Of a stretch of DNA of 64,000 bases, positions 53,644 through 62,375 are shown piece after piece. The stretch spans positions 1 through 64,000 of the forward strand of contig NZ_CANNES010000006.1 of NCBI RefSeq assembly GCF_947503705.1, given 5' to 3'. The first letter of the stretch is position 1; each line of letters begins with the position of its first letter. A program made the translations under genes and the position numbers. The notes beneath the pieces were generated by a model. It had not been told where the DNA came from. It was given only the letters and a program-made list of their open reading frames with translations, and searched no databases. Source of the stretch: an uncultured Tateyamaria sp. Its GTDB lineage: Bacteria > Pseudomonadota > Alphaproteobacteria > Rhodobacterales > Rhodobacteraceae.

Positions 53644-54555
53644 CTACCCGGCAATGGCATCGGTCGCGGCCCGGATCGCGGTCACCATCTCTGCATCCAG
53701 TGCGGAATGGGCAGTCCCTCCCAAAACCTGCAACGTGGCGGCGGGCCAGTTCCTGGCAAGCTCCCATGGGCCCCTCAAAGGGCAGGACGGATCAAAGCGG
53801 CTGTGGATCATCGTACCGGGGATGTGGGCCATTTTTCGGACGTTCAACAACAGTTGGTCATCTTCCATCCACGCATCGTGGGAAAAGTAATGGGTGACCA
53901 CCCGGGCAAAGCCCAAGCGAAACGCCGGATCGGCAAAGCGTGACCCGGGCGCATTGATGTCACCGCCGAAAATGCCAGTCTCCCATGCGCACCACGCATC
54001 TGCAGCGGCTTGCGCCGTGTTCGGGTCGCGCAATCGGGTAGCGTAGGCGCGGATGCGAGCGGGTGTGTCAGCGGGATCGGTGGAAATTTTCGGCACATGG
54101 GTGCAAAAGGCGTCATAGTCTTCGGGAAAGATGTTGCCGATATCGCCATAAAGCCATTTCAGATCGCGCGTGGCGGTCGTGGCAACGCCCGCCAGCACAA
54201 GGTGGCGCACGCGGCCCGGATGCGCTTGCGCATAGGCCATGGCCAGCGTTGATCCCCAGGAGCCGCCAAATATCGTCCAGGCGTCAATGTCCAGGTGGGT
54301 CCGCAAAGACTCGATATCCGAGATCAGATGAACCGTCGTGTTGTGGTCGAGGGCCGTGAGATCCTGTGCTGCATTTGGTGTGCTGCGCCCACAGCCGCGT
54401 TGGTCCAGCAGGGTCACACGAAACCGGGTCAGGTCAAAAAGGTCATAATGCCCGGGCTTGCATCCCGATCCCGGGCCACCGTGCAGCACAAGTGCGTCGA
54501 TCCCGCGCCCCGCCTGTTCAAACCAAAGGCGATGCCCCTGCCCCACGTTCAGCAT
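53644..54555 (-). CDS. pip: Proline iminopeptidase
   Basis: This alpha/beta hydrolase removes N-terminal proline from peptides. The 303-residue protein has the oxyanion motif LHGGPGSGCKPGHYDLF near residue 25, the nucleophile GGSWGSTLAMAYAQ near 100 and the C-terminal Asp and His in IHSRFDPSCPL and LGGTAHS. It is typical of prolyl aminopeptidase family S33. It lies downstream of tsf, with terminators on both sides, as a single-gene unit. Confidence 0.92.
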   Translation of the reverse strand: MLNVGQGHRLWFEQAGRGIDALVLHGGPGSGCKPGHYDLFDLTRFRVTLLDQRGCGRSTPNAAQDLTALDHNTTVHLISDIESLRTHLDIDAWTIFGGSWGSTLAMAYAQAHPGRVRHLVLAGVATTATRDLKWLYGDIGNIFPEDYDAFCTHVPKISTDPADTPARIRAYATRLRDPNTAQAAADAWCAWETGIFGGDINAPGSRFADPAFRLGFARVVTHYFSHDAWMEDDQLLLNVRKMAHIPGTMIHSRFDPSCPLRGPWELARNWPAATLQVLGGTAHSALDAEMVTAIRAATDAIAG

Positions 54556-54573
54556 ATCGCCCCCTCCAATGCA

Positions 54574-54602
54574 AAACGGCGCACCCTATGGGCACGCCGT
54601 TT
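54574..54602 (-). terminator. Terminator after tsf
   Basis: AAACGGCG and CGCCGTTT arms, extended by a nearly complementary inner stem (CACCC/GGGCA), form a hairpin 24 bases past the tsf stop. On the - strand it reads into TTTTGC. It separates tsf from pip. Confidence 0.75.
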
Positions 54603-54625
54603 CACATCAAATGCAAGCGGTTTGC

Positions 54626-55501
54626 TTAGCCTTGAACCGCTTTCGCCACTTCGGCCGCAAAGTCTTCTTTCTCGACTTCGATGCCTTCGCCCACTTCGAG
54701 ACGGGCAAAGCCTGTGATGGTCGCGCCTGCCTCTTCGGCAGCTTTGGCCACTGTCAGATCAGGGTTCACAACAAAGCTTTGGTTCAGCAGCGTGATTTCG
54801 GCCATGAATTTCTTCATGCGGCCGACGATCATCTTTTCGATGACCTGCTCGGGCTTGCCGCTTTCGCGGGCGATATCCATCTGAACCTGCTTTTCTTTTT
54901 CGACGACCGCCGCGTCCAGGTCATCTTCGGACAAGGAGGCAGGGTTCACAGCCGCAATGTGCATCGCAACCTGCTTGCCAAATGCCTCGTCCCCGCCGGT
55001 CATCGCGACCAGTACGCCGATCTTGCCCATGCCGGGGGCTGCGGCGTTGTGGACATAGGACACAACGGTGTCGCCCGACAGCTTGGCCATGCGGCGCACC
55101 GACATGTTTTCGCCAATGGTGGCGATCTTGTCGGTCACGACGTCGGCGACAGTCTTGCCACCCATGTCAGCAGCGTTCAGGCCCTCAACATCGTCTGCGC
55201 CCAAAGCAACAGCAGCGATGCCGGACACCATTTCCTGGAATTCGGCATTCTTGCCGACAAAGTCGGTTTCCGAGTTCACTTCGACGGCGACGCCCGTGCC
55301 ACCGTCAACGACGACAGCCACGAGCCCCTCGGCGGCGGTACGGCCCGATTTCTTGGCCGCCTTGGCCAGACCTTTTGTGCGCAGCCAGTCAACAGCGGCT
55401 TCCATGTCGCCATCGGTTTCTGTCAGTGCCTTTTTGGCGTCCATCATGCCGGCGCCTGTGCTGTCGCGCAGCTCTTTGACCATTGATGCTGTGATTGCCA
55501 T
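54626..55501 (-). CDS. tsf: Translation elongation factor Ts
   Basis: EF-Ts exchanges GDP for GTP on EF-Tu. The 291-residue protein begins [18 protein letters not shown] and has the family motif [12 protein letters not shown] near residue 15, [13 protein letters not shown] near 80 and the C-terminal dimerisation domain. ATG 55501 fits the conserved start; a longer frame upstream is not coding. It follows rpsB with an intergenic hairpin. Confidence 0.97.
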   Translation of the reverse strand: MAITASMVKELRDSTGAGMMDAKKALTETDGDMEAAVDWLRTKGLAKAAKKSGRTAAEGLVAVVVDGGTGVAVEVNSETDFVGKNAEFQEMVSGIAAVALGADDVEGLNAADMGGKTVADVVTDKIATIGENMSVRRMAKLSGDTVVSYVHNAAAPGMGKIGVLVAMTGGDEAFGKQVAMHIAAVNPASLSEDDLDAAVVEKEKQVQMDIARESGKPEQVIEKMIVGRMKKFMAEITLLNQSFVVNPDLTVAKAAEEAGATITGFARLEVGEGIEVEKEDFAAEVAKAVQG

Positions 55502-55565
55502 TTTTCGGCTCTCCTCAAATATCGTGTTGGGGGGCGGCGAACGGAGGGCGCCGCGCGGATGTCTC

Positions 55566-55591
55566 ATGCGGCGGTTATTGCACCGCCGCAT
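55566..55591 (-). promoter_or_regulatory. Hairpin in the rpsB-tsf intergenic region
   Basis: A perfect 10-bp stem (ATGCGGCGGT and ACCGCCGCAT, loop TATTGC) begins 20 bases after the rpsB stop. There is no U tract, so it is more likely an attenuating or mRNA-stabilising element setting the S2 to EF-Ts ratio than a full terminator. Confidence 0.65.
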
Positions 55592-55611
55592 GTGTCAAGG
55601 TTGTGACAGGC

Positions 55612-56403
55612 TCAGCTTTCGGCTGGGGCCTCGGCCGCCGGTGCTGCCTCTTCGGCAACTGCCTCTTCGACAGGGGCCTCTTCCATGGCACCCAAGTCAA
55701 CGCCTGCGGCACCCAGTTGGGCGCTCATGCCGTCCAGCGCCGCACGGGCCGCCAGATCGCAATAGAGCGAGATGGCGCGCGCCGCGTCGTCGTTGCCAGG
55801 AATGATATAGTCCACGCCGTCGGGCGAGCAGTTGGTGTCAACCACGGCCACAACCGGAATGCCCAGCTTGTTGGCTTCGGCCACGGCAAGCGCTTCTTTC
55901 TTGACGTCGATGACAAAGATCAGGTCAGGGCGACCGCCCATTTCGCGGATACCTCCCAGGGACGCCTGAAGCTTGCCCTGGTCACGTTCCATGCCCAGAC
56001 GCTCTTTTTTGGTCAGACCTTCGAAACCGCGCTCGGCCTGCTCGTCGATGGCCTTGAGGCGCTGGATCGATTTGGAAACCGTTTGCCAGTTGGTGAGCGT
56101 CCCGCCCAGCCAACGGTGGTTCATGTAGTATTGTGCGCAGTTCTCGGCCGCATCGGCGATGGGCTGAGCTGCCTGGCGCTTGGTGCCGACGAACAGAACG
56201 CGGCCGCCTTTGGCCACGGTGTCGCGAACGGCCTGCAGGGCCTGGTCCAGCATTGGCACGGTCTGCGTCAGGTCCATGATATGGATACCGTTGCGCGAGC
56301 CATAGATGAAGGGACCCATACGGGGGTTCCAGCGCTGTGTTTGGTGACCAAAGTGTACGCCTGCTTCAAGCAGTTGGCGCATGGAGAACTCGGGAAGAGC
56401 CAT
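55612..56403 (-). CDS. rpsB: 30S ribosomal protein S2
   Basis: S2 is a structural protein of the small ribosomal subunit. The 263-residue protein begins [20 protein letters not shown] and has [16 protein letters not shown] and [20 protein letters not shown], all diagnostic. The C-terminus has an Ala/Glu/Pro-rich tail (after about residue 238) common in alphaproteobacteria. ATG 56403 is preceded by an AAAGGAAA site. It heads the rpsB-tsf unit. Confidence 0.97.
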   Translation of the reverse strand: MALPEFSMRQLLEAGVHFGHQTQRWNPRMGPFIYGSRNGIHIMDLTQTVPMLDQALQAVRDTVAKGGRVLFVGTKRQAAQPIADAAENCAQYYMNHRWLGGTLTNWQTVSKSIQRLKAIDEQAERGFEGLTKKERLGMERDQGKLQASLGGIREMGGRPDLIFVIDVKKEALAVAEANKLGIPVVAVVDTNCSPDGVDYIIPGNDDAARAISLYCDLAARAALDGMSAQLGAAGVDLGAMEEAPVEEAVAEEAAPAAEAPAES

Positions 56404-56673
56404 GTTCGTTTCCTTTTCCGGTTTTCGCCTCGTCTGGGGTATCAGTGCGGATGCACCAACCGGTGGACATTTGGGGATGTCTCCCCCATCTGCCCGCCCC
56501 GGACTGCGGATTAATGGGCTGGGCTTTAGGGGAGTGGTGGGGCAATGGCAAGGGGTTTTGCGAGGTGCCGCGATTTGGATTGGCATATTTTTGGAACACT
56601 GAAGACTTGGGAGCGCGCAGGATTGGGTTGCGATGGTTTTGCTTGCCCCGCAAGGCGGCGCTAAACCTTTGCC
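56404..56673. other. rpsB leader and promoter region
   Basis: This 270-base gap between olsA and rpsB has no gene. On the strand of rpsB it would form the leader. Short stems are visible, such as GGACAT/ATGTCTCC near 56465-56484 and CACC-GGTT-GGTG near 56456. S2 commonly autoregulates its mRNA, so a structured leader is plausible, but I cannot match a known motif. Confidence 0.4.
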
Positions 56674-57498
56674 TTACTCAGCCAACGCGTGGCCTGCATG
56701 AACGACCGCTTGGGCCCTATTGGCCAACGTCTTGCGATCGCCCATCTCTGACACGCGCAGGGGCGCATGATAGACCACCTCGACATGCCCCTGACGGGGT
56801 AAGGCCAGCGTATAGATCAGATGACTGCCAAAGCTCATGTCGCCCCACCAGCCGTAGGTCCGCGCGTCCTCCCCCTCTGGCGCGTGATAGATCACAGTCA
56901 CGGGCTGTACTGACAGCGCCTCTTTCAGCTCTGGCACAAACATCGCGGCAAAGAGCGTCGATTTGAAAGGCAATACCCGCAGCCCGTCCGTGCTGGTTCC
57001 TTCCGGGAAAAAGAGCAGACGTTGCCCGGCCATCAGGCGTTCCTCAAACAGAAGGGTCTGTTCTTTGGCCTTGCGCGGATCACGGGCGATGAACAGCGTT
57101 CCCGTCGCCCGGGCCAGAAACCCGATACCCGGCCAGCCCGACACTTCGGACTTGGACACGAAATAGACCCGGTCAGAGGCGTTAAGGACAAAGATATCGA
57201 GCCAACTGGAGTGGTTGGCGACAATCGCCCCGCGTCCTTGCATGGGCCGCCCAGTACGATGAAATCCCAAACCCAACCAGAACATCGAGATGCGGCACAC
57301 GGCTTGCGTGATCCACGGCGTCCAGGGACGCGCGAGCCCGAAAAAGGGCCTTTCAATCAATCGCAGTGGCAGCAACACCGCCAACCCCAGTCCGATCGTC
57401 AGTACAATGGCCACTGCCCGATAAGCGATCCGCGTCAAAGCCATTGGCCCGAGGGTTGGATGATCTGGTGGTGGCGCGCCGTCCCATGTCACGCTCAT
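56674..57498 (-). CDS. olsA: Lyso-ornithine lipid O-acyltransferase OlsA (PlsC family)
   Basis: This membrane acyltransferase adds the second acyl chain to lyso-ornithine lipid. The 274-residue protein has an N-terminal hydrophobic helix (about 20-42), the PlsC motif NHSSWLD near residue 96 and FPEGTSTDG near 165. A general 1-acylglycerol-3-phosphate acyltransferase is the alternative. The four-base overlap with an OlsB-like gene makes OlsA the better call. ATG 57498 lies in that overlap. Confidence 0.87.
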   Translation of the reverse strand: MSVTWDGAPPPDHPTLGPMALTRIAYRAVAIVLTIGLGLAVLLPLRLIERPFFGLARPWTPWITQAVCRISMFWLGLGFHRTGRPMQGRGAIVANHSSWLDIFVLNASDRVYFVSKSEVSGWPGIGFLARATGTLFIARDPRKAKEQTLLFEERLMAGQRLLFFPEGTSTDGLRVLPFKSTLFAAMFVPELKEALSVQPVTVIYHAPEGEDARTYGWWGDMSFGSHLIYTLALPRQGHVEVVYHAPLRVSEMGDRKTLANRAQAVVHAGHALAE

Positions 57499-58256
57499 GG
57501 CCCTGCTCCGTATATCCGTTTTTGCCGTTCCGACATCTGGGCCGTATCCATGATCAGGCACACATCAGTCGTGTTAAAGCTGTGATCAACATACGCCCCC
57601 GCACCGACCGTGCCCCCCAAACGGAGATAGGCTTTGATCAAGGCCGGGATCTGCACCATGGCCGCACGTCGATCGATCTGATCCTCAGGCACCAGGTTCA
57701 TGTCTTGTGCGTGGGGCGGCAAGGCGCGCACGCGCAATGGTTCAGGTGCAAGATGGCGGTGATGCAACAACGACAAGGGCTGGGCCAACACCTTGGGGTC
57801 CGTGCCATGAAAGGACGCCACGCCAAACATGATGTCGATCTGGTGGCGCGCGACGTAATCCGCCAGTCCGGCCCACAGGTGGAACATCGCGGTGCCCCCG
57901 CGGTAATCGGCATGGACACAGGATCTACCCAACTCCAACAACCGCCGACCCGTGGCCCGCAATCGCGACAGGTCGTATTCGTCTTCGGAGTAAAATTGGC
58001 CCGCCGCTTGCGCTTGATCTGCGCGCAGCATCCGGTACACCCCAACCACCTGCCCAATGGCGTCATCAAAGAGCAGCATGTGATCAAAGAACGGATCAAA
58101 CCGATCCTGTTCCAGCCCCATGTCATGATCCACCAAAGTGCCACCACCGCCCAATTCACGCACAAAAACATCATAACGCAAAGTCTGAGCTGCACGCAGA
58201 TCGGCCTCGTTCTGCGCCATGGCAATTCGAAATTGGGGTACGGGTGGTTGGGTCAT
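57495..58256 (-). CDS. olsB: Ornithine-acyl-ACP N-acyltransferase OlsB
   Basis: OlsB makes lyso-ornithine lipid from ornithine and 3-hydroxyacyl-ACP. The 253-residue GNAT-fold protein shows LRYDVFVRELGGGG near residue 28, GVYRMLRADQA near 75 and ELGRSCVHADYRGGTAMF near 108. This is the family of hemolysin-like N-acyltransferases that includes OlsB. The start at ATG 58256 (MTQPPVPQ) is chosen; ATG 58295 would add 13 residues and neither has a strong ribosome-binding site. olsB precedes olsA, as in other alphaproteobacteria. I see no full Pho box upstream. Confidence 0.87.
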   Translation of the reverse strand: MTQPPVPQFRIAMAQNEADLRAAQTLRYDVFVRELGGGGTLVDHDMGLEQDRFDPFFDHMLLFDDAIGQVVGVYRMLRADQAQAAGQFYSEDEYDLSRLRATGRRLLELGRSCVHADYRGGTAMFHLWAGLADYVARHQIDIMFGVASFHGTDPKVLAQPLSLLHHRHLAPEPLRVRALPPHAQDMNLVPEDQIDRRAAMVQIPALIKAYLRLGGTVGAGAYVDHSFNTTDVCLIMDTAQMSERQKRIYGAGP

Positions 58257-58331
58257 GCCGCTTGGCACCCTAAAAGATAAGGACCTGTCATTCACTCGCC
58301 AATTGGTTGCAAAGCGTTAAGACTTCGGAAA

Positions 58332-58520
58332 CTATGCTGTGGCATCAAACACCGGAATGAGAACGACGCGTGTGCCATCAATAACAATTTTGCCTTCTTC
58401 GCGAAAATTGACGGTGATCTTGGCGCCCACATTGCTTTGTACCTGCCCCACGCCCCATTCGTCATGGTCGGGATGGCGCACCAACATACCCGGAGCCAGA
58501 ATGGCATTCAGACTTTCCAT
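58332..58520 (-). CDS. DUF3553 domain-containing small protein
   Basis: A 62-residue protein, MESLNAILAPGMLVRHPDHD onward, with WGVGQVQSNVGAKITVNF in the middle. It matches the small beta-rich DUF3553 family, which resembles the CarD/TRCF RNA-polymerase-interacting fold in sequence pattern. Function is unknown. It is divergent from chpT, with 26 bases between. Confidence 0.85.
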   Translation of the reverse strand: MESLNAILAPGMLVRHPDHDEWGVGQVQSNVGAKITVNFREEGKIVIDGTRVVLIPVFDATA

Positions 58521-58546
58521 AACATCCCCTTCGAATGAGGCGCCCC

Positions 58547-59143
58547 ATGGGTCATAGCGACGTCAATATCGCGGCATTGATCGGCAGCCGCATCTGCCAC
58601 GACCTGATATCCCCGATCGGGGCGATCAACAATGGCCTCGAACTGTTGGGCATGGCCGGCAACAATGACGGCCCCGAGATGGAGTTGATTTCCGAAAGTG
58701 TCGGAAATGCCAGTGCCCGCATCCGCTTTTTCCGCATCGCTTATGGGGCGGCCAGCGATCAGCAAATGGGTCGGGCCGATGTGGTGTCGATCCTCAAGGA
58801 CAACCTGAGCGGCGGCCGCCTGGACGTGGCGTATGGCCCGCTGGATCCACAGCCACGCTGGGCGGTGCGCATGGCCTTTCTCGGCATTCAATGCCTGGAA
58901 ACAGCGATGCCCTATGGTGGCCGGATCGAGATTAATTGCGACCAGGGCGCGTGGACCCTTACAGGCTATTCTCCCAAAGTCACGTTCGACACGCGGCTTT
59001 GGGATATCCTGTCGGGTATCGAGGCGCCTGATCTTGCGCCTGCCCATGTTCAGTTTGCATTGCTTCATGCAGTGGCTCAGGACGCGAAGTGCCGGGTCCA
59101 CACGACCCACACAGATGGCGAGTTTGTCCGCATCACCTTTTAG
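58547..59143 (+). CDS. chpT: Histidine phosphotransferase ChpT
   Basis: ChpT relays phosphate from the hybrid kinase CckA to CtrA and CpdR, controlling cell cycle, motility and gene-transfer agents in this group. The 198-residue protein has the phosphoacceptor H18 in LIGSRICHDLISPIGAINNG and a degenerate HATPase-like C-terminal half, as expected for the dimeric HPt fold. ATG 58547 is preceded by a GAGG site. No cckA or ctrA lies in the window. Its stop overlaps the convergent HIT gene by four bases. Confidence 0.93.
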   Translation: MGHSDVNIAALIGSRICHDLISPIGAINNGLELLGMAGNNDGPEMELISESVGNASARIRFFRIAYGAASDQQMGRADVVSILKDNLSGGRLDVAYGPLDPQPRWAVRMAFLGIQCLETAMPYGGRIEINCDQGAWTLTGYSPKVTFDTRLWDILSGIEAPDLAPAHVQFALLHAVAQDAKCRVHTTHTDGEFVRITF

Positions 59144-59559
59144 GCCAGAGCCGCCTTGATCCTGGCTGCATGTGCCTTGATCGCATCCATGTCCCCCATT
59201 TGGCCGGCGGGCCGCATGGGTTGGCCACTGTGGCGCGGGTGGATATGGAAATGCAGGTGAAACACCTCCTGCCCGCCCGCCGTTTCGTTGAACTGCTGCA
59301 AGGTGATCCCATCGGCGTCAAAGGCCGTTTTGGCTGCATTCGCAACTTTCTTGACCGTGGCCACAACGGCAGCGAGCTGTGCATCCGAGGCATCCAGCAC
59401 ATTGCGACAAGGTGTCTTGGGGATCACCAGGCAATGCCCGTCGGTACGCGGCATGATGTCCATAAAGCAGTAGGTGTCGTCGTCCTCGTAAACCGCAAAG
59501 GACGGGATTTCACCCCGCAGGATTTTGGCAAAGATGTTCTGGTCGTCATAGGCGGTCAT
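59140..59559 (-). CDS. HIT-family nucleotide-binding hydrolase
   Basis: A 139-residue member of the histidine triad family, which hydrolyses nucleoside phosphoramidates or dinucleotides. The triad is seen in VFHLHFHIHPR near residue 100. The N-terminal segment MTAYDDQNIFAKILRGEIPS is typical of HINT-like proteins. It converges on chpT with a four-base overlap. Confidence 0.93.
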   Translation of the reverse strand: MTAYDDQNIFAKILRGEIPSFAVYEDDDTYCFMDIMPRTDGHCLVIPKTPCRNVLDASDAQLAAVVATVKKVANAAKTAFDADGITLQQFNETAGGQEVFHLHFHIHPRHSGQPMRPAGQMGDMDAIKAHAARIKAALA

Positions 59560-59628
59560 CAGCGGTTTCCTTGTGCAATTACCCCTTTAATACAAGGTGG
59601 CACGCGCCTGTCCAAGATGGCGCACCCC

Positions 59629-59659
59629 GAAAAAGCAAAGGGCGACCCGAGGGCCGCCC
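59629..59659 (-). terminator. Intrinsic terminator after acuI
   Basis: A stem of GGGCGGCCC and GGGTCGCCC (one G-U pair, very short loop) lies 35 bases beyond the acuI stop. On the - strand it is followed by TTTGCTTTTTC. It ends the DMSP operon. Confidence 0.85.
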
Positions 59660-59693
59660 AATCTTCATTCGCTGTTCGGTTTTCCGGGGGCCG

Positions 59694-60680
59694 TTAGCCG
59701 TTGACATCCACAACCACACGGCCCTTGACCTGACCTTTGAGGATATCAGCGCCAAGCTGCGGCAAGTCCGCAAGGGTCGCGGGCTGGACCATGGCTTCGA
59801 GCTTGTCCATGGGCAGGTCTTTCGCCACCCGTTCCCAGGCCCGCACGCGGTTGTCATAGGGCTGCATGACACTGTCGATGCCCAAAAGGTTCACGCCGCG
59901 CAGAAGGAATGGAATAACGGTGGCCGGCAGGCCCGCACCGCCGGCCAGGCCGACAGCGGCGACACTTGCGCCGTATTTCATCTGTCCCAGCACGCGGGCC
60001 AGCATCGCGCCGCCCACGGCGTCGACACAGCCACCCCATGTTTCACCCTCAAGCGGGCGTTTCACTGTCTCGTTGATCTCGTCGCGGGCCACGATCTGCG
60101 AGGCACCCAGCGAGGTTAGATAGTCGGCCGTTTCAGGACGGCCCGTCACCCCTGCCACCTTATAGCCAAGGTTAGCCAGAATGGCCGTTGCAACAGAGCC
60201 GACACCACCCGCGGCACCTGTGACGAGAACCGGACCCGCCTTGATTCCATGATCTTCCAAAGCCATCACAGCCAGCATAGCGGTGAAACCAGCGGTGCCC
60301 ACGGCCATCGCCTGGCGTGTGTCCAGACCCTCGGGCAGTGGCACCAACCAATCGGCCTTGACACGCGCCTTTTGGGCATAGCCGCCCCAATGGGCCTCGC
60401 CCACACGCCAACCGGTCAAAACAACCTTGTCGCCGGGCTCGTACCGATCATCATCAGAGGCCTCGACCGTGCCTGCAAAGTCAATGCCGGGCACATGGGG
60501 ATATTTGCGAACAAGGCCGCCACCGGGGCCGATACACAGACCGTCCTTGTAGTTCACGGTCGAATACTCGACGGCAACAGTTACGTCACCGCTTGGCAGA
60601 TCGTCCAGTGACAGTTGCGCCACTGCAGCCGAGGTCTTTCCGCTCTCTTCGTCCTTGTTCACCACAAGTGCATCAAACAT
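59694..60680 (-). CDS. acuI: Acrylyl-CoA reductase AcuI
   Basis: AcuI reduces toxic acryloyl-CoA to propionyl-CoA with NADPH during DMSP and acrylate catabolism. The 328-residue zinc-free medium-chain reductase has YSTVNYKDGLCIGPGGG near residue 40, VLVTGAAGGVGSVATAIL near 148 and a typical YhdH/AcuI C-terminus. ATG 60680 is chosen because GGAG lies six bases upstream; ATG 60686 would be too close to it. It follows dmdA, from which it is separated by an 84-base gap with a REP-like repeat. The dmdA-acuI order is the classic Roseobacter arrangement. Confidence 0.95.
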   Translation of the reverse strand: MFDALVVNKDEESGKTSAAVAQLSLDDLPSGDVTVAVEYSTVNYKDGLCIGPGGGLVRKYPHVPGIDFAGTVEASDDDRYEPGDKVVLTGWRVGEAHWGGYAQKARVKADWLVPLPEGLDTRQAMAVGTAGFTAMLAVMALEDHGIKAGPVLVTGAAGGVGSVATAILANLGYKVAGVTGRPETADYLTSLGASQIVARDEINETVKRPLEGETWGGCVDAVGGAMLARVLGQMKYGASVAAVGLAGGAGLPATVIPFLLRGVNLLGIDSVMQPYDNRVRAWERVAKDLPMDKLEAMVQPATLADLPQLGADILKGQVKGRVVVDVNG

Positions 60681-60700
60681 CGTCATCTCCTATCCGGGGA

Positions 60701-60759
60701 AGGATCCCCTGCTTCTTTTCTTCAAAAATACTCCGGGGTCTGGGGTGGAACCCCAGTCC
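60701..60759 (-). repeat. REP-like modular repeat, copy 3, between dmdA and acuI
   Basis: Read on the - strand, GGACTGGGG-TTCCA-CCCCAGA (hairpin) is followed by CCCCGGAGTATTTTTG and the purine-rich AAGAAAAGAAG, then a GGGGATCC/GGATCCTTCCCC-like end. It has the same order of parts as copies 1 and 2. Here it runs in the direction of transcription and could weaken or stabilise the dmdA-acuI transcript. Confidence 0.75.
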
Positions 60760-60764
60760 GACAA

Positions 60765-61871
60765 TCACAACCAGAACGCGTCCTGGACCGTTGCGCTTCG
60801 CATACCGTCTGGCGTCTCGACTTCCAACCGGGTTCCGGCGTCCCAATGGGTCATGCGGATCATGCCGATGGACACGTTCGTGTTGAAATCGGGGGACCAG
60901 GCCGATGATGTGACCTGCCCCACCTTCTTGCCGTTGCCATAGATCGGCCAGGCCCGGTCGGACGATGGAACCGCGTCGCCGTCAATTGCGATGGGGCGAA
61001 TTTGCTGGACCGGCCCTTCCTTGGACACGCGCAACAACGCGTCGCGCCCGATACATCCGATGGCCGTCTGCGTGTCGCAAAACCGGCCCAGCCCGCATTC
61101 ATGCGGCGTATTGTCGTCAGTCATGTCATTGCCATAAGACAGCAGACCGCCCTCGATCCGCTCGATTGCATTGGGACAGCCTGCGCGCACGTTCAGGTCT
61201 TCACCCGCCGCAAACAGTTCGTTCCACAGGGGCATGCCGATCTCTGTGCCATCGACGTAAATCTCGAACCCGCCCTGTTTGGAATATCCCGACCGGGCAA
61301 TGGCCAGATCGCGCCCCTCATATTGGAACATGTCAAATCGGAAGAAGCGGATATCGCGAACGCGGTCGCCAAAGACGCGGGCCACCAGTTCTTCTGCCTT
61401 GGGTCCCTGGATCGCCAGTGGCGAAATGTCGGGCTCGTCCACCAGCACATCCAGGCGAAAGCCTTGGGCGATCCCCTTGACCCAGAGCAACAGATCACTG
61501 TCGGCAATCGAAATCCACCAGCGATCCTCGCTCAGCTTTACCGCCACGGGGTCGTTCAACATGCCGCCCGTCTCGTCCACAATGGGCACATAATAGCATT
61601 GGCCCGGCAGCATCCGGCGCAGGTCGCGCGGCGTGAGCATCTGCATGAGCCGAGTGGCATCGGGGCCGCGCAGTTCCACCTGACGCTCGACGGCCACGTC
61701 CCAGATTTGTACGTGGGTCTTGAGATGACGGTAATCGGCCTCGACGCTTTCAAACATCGTGGGCAAGAGCATCCGGTTGTAGACGGTATAGGCTTTGACG
61801 CCCGCCGCCTCGACACCATCGGAAAACGGGGTGCGCCGCAGTCGGCGCGAAGGAGAAATCAAAGCCATCAT
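60765..61871 (-). CDS. dmdA: Dimethylsulfoniopropionate demethylase DmdA
   Basis: DmdA moves a methyl group from DMSP to tetrahydrofolate, giving methylmercaptopropionate and 5-methyl-THF. The 368-residue protein is a GcvT-fold enzyme. It has KAYTVYNRMLLPTMFESVEA near residue 26, WDVAVERQVELRGPDA near 58, ARSGYSKQGGFEIYV near 190 and the C-terminal FNTNVSIGMIRM region typical of DmdA rather than GcvT. A tandem ATG-ATG start follows GAGGATTAA, immediately after the DinB stop. It is the fourth gene of a five-gene operon and its methyl-THF product could supply the one-carbon operon at 7-9 kb. Confidence 0.95.
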   Translation of the reverse strand: MMALISPSRRLRRTPFSDGVEAAGVKAYTVYNRMLLPTMFESVEADYRHLKTHVQIWDVAVERQVELRGPDATRLMQMLTPRDLRRMLPGQCYYVPIVDETGGMLNDPVAVKLSEDRWWISIADSDLLLWVKGIAQGFRLDVLVDEPDISPLAIQGPKAEELVARVFGDRVRDIRFFRFDMFQYEGRDLAIARSGYSKQGGFEIYVDGTEIGMPLWNELFAAGEDLNVRAGCPNAIERIEGGLLSYGNDMTDDNTPHECGLGRFCDTQTAIGCIGRDALLRVSKEGPVQQIRPIAIDGDAVPSSDRAWPIYGNGKKVGQVTSSAWSPDFNTNVSIGMIRMTHWDAGTRLEVETPDGMRSATVQDAFWL

Positions 61872-62375
61872 TTAATCCTCTGGCATGAATACGATGTCGG
61901 TCACAGGGGCCTTCAGCCCTGCAGCAGTCATCATCGCGTGCACTTGGCCGCGGTGATGGGTTTGATGGTTGAAGAGCTGAACGATGCAGGTCTCAAGAGG
62001 CAGGCGGAAATCGCGGCCTTCCGTCACGGAAAACCACGACAGTTGTCCCTTGAGATCGAGGCCGCGCAGCGTGTCTGCCCACATTCGGATCGCCCCATCC
62101 ATGCGAAAGCGCTCCGCACTCCAGACCGCAAATGTGGGTGTGAAGGTGCGATGATCCGCGTCAGCGGCAGGCTTGGCCACGCGCGGCTCAAACCGGCTCA
62201 TCCAGAGGGTATCACCCCACAGGATGTGGTTCAGCGTTTCCATGATTGACCCAAAGAACGCGCCGCGATCTGCGCGCAGCACGTCGTCGGGGGCTTCGGC
62301 CAACAGCTCCATCAACTGGCGGTTCTGCCAGGCGTTATATCGGGCCATGGTGCGTACATAACCCGGATCGATCAA
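61872..62375 (-). CDS. DinB-family (four-helix bundle) protein
   Basis: A 167-residue DinB/YfiT-like protein. ARYNAWQNRQLMELL near residue 10, TLNHILWGDTLWM near 53 and NHQTHHRGQVHAMM near 140 supply the three conserved histidines for a metal site. Relatives include thiol-dependent transferases; the function here is unknown. The start is taken as TTG 62375 within a TTGA overlap with the upstream DUF1326 gene, because relatives begin with a few residues before YVxTMARYNAW; ATG 62348 is the conservative alternative. It abuts dmdA without a gap. Confidence 0.85.
   Translation of the reverse strand: MIDPGYVRTMARYNAWQNRQLMELLAEAPDDVLRADRGAFFGSIMETLNHILWGDTLWMSRFEPRVAKPAADADHRTFTPTFAVWSAERFRMDGAIRMWADTLRGLDLKGQLSWFSVTEGRDFRLPLETCIVQLFNHQTHHRGQVHAMMTAAGLKAPVTDIVFMPED

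Noticed and set aside
53425-53943. A + strand frame of 172 codons upstream and across the end of pip
   Set aside because: It runs through the pip terminator hairpin and antisense to pip; Pro/Gly/Arg-rich translation without motifs.
58257-58331. Pho box before olsB, expected if ornithine lipids replace phospholipids
   Set aside because: Only a single CTGTCAT half-site is present at about 58289, in the wrong orientation and without a second repeat.
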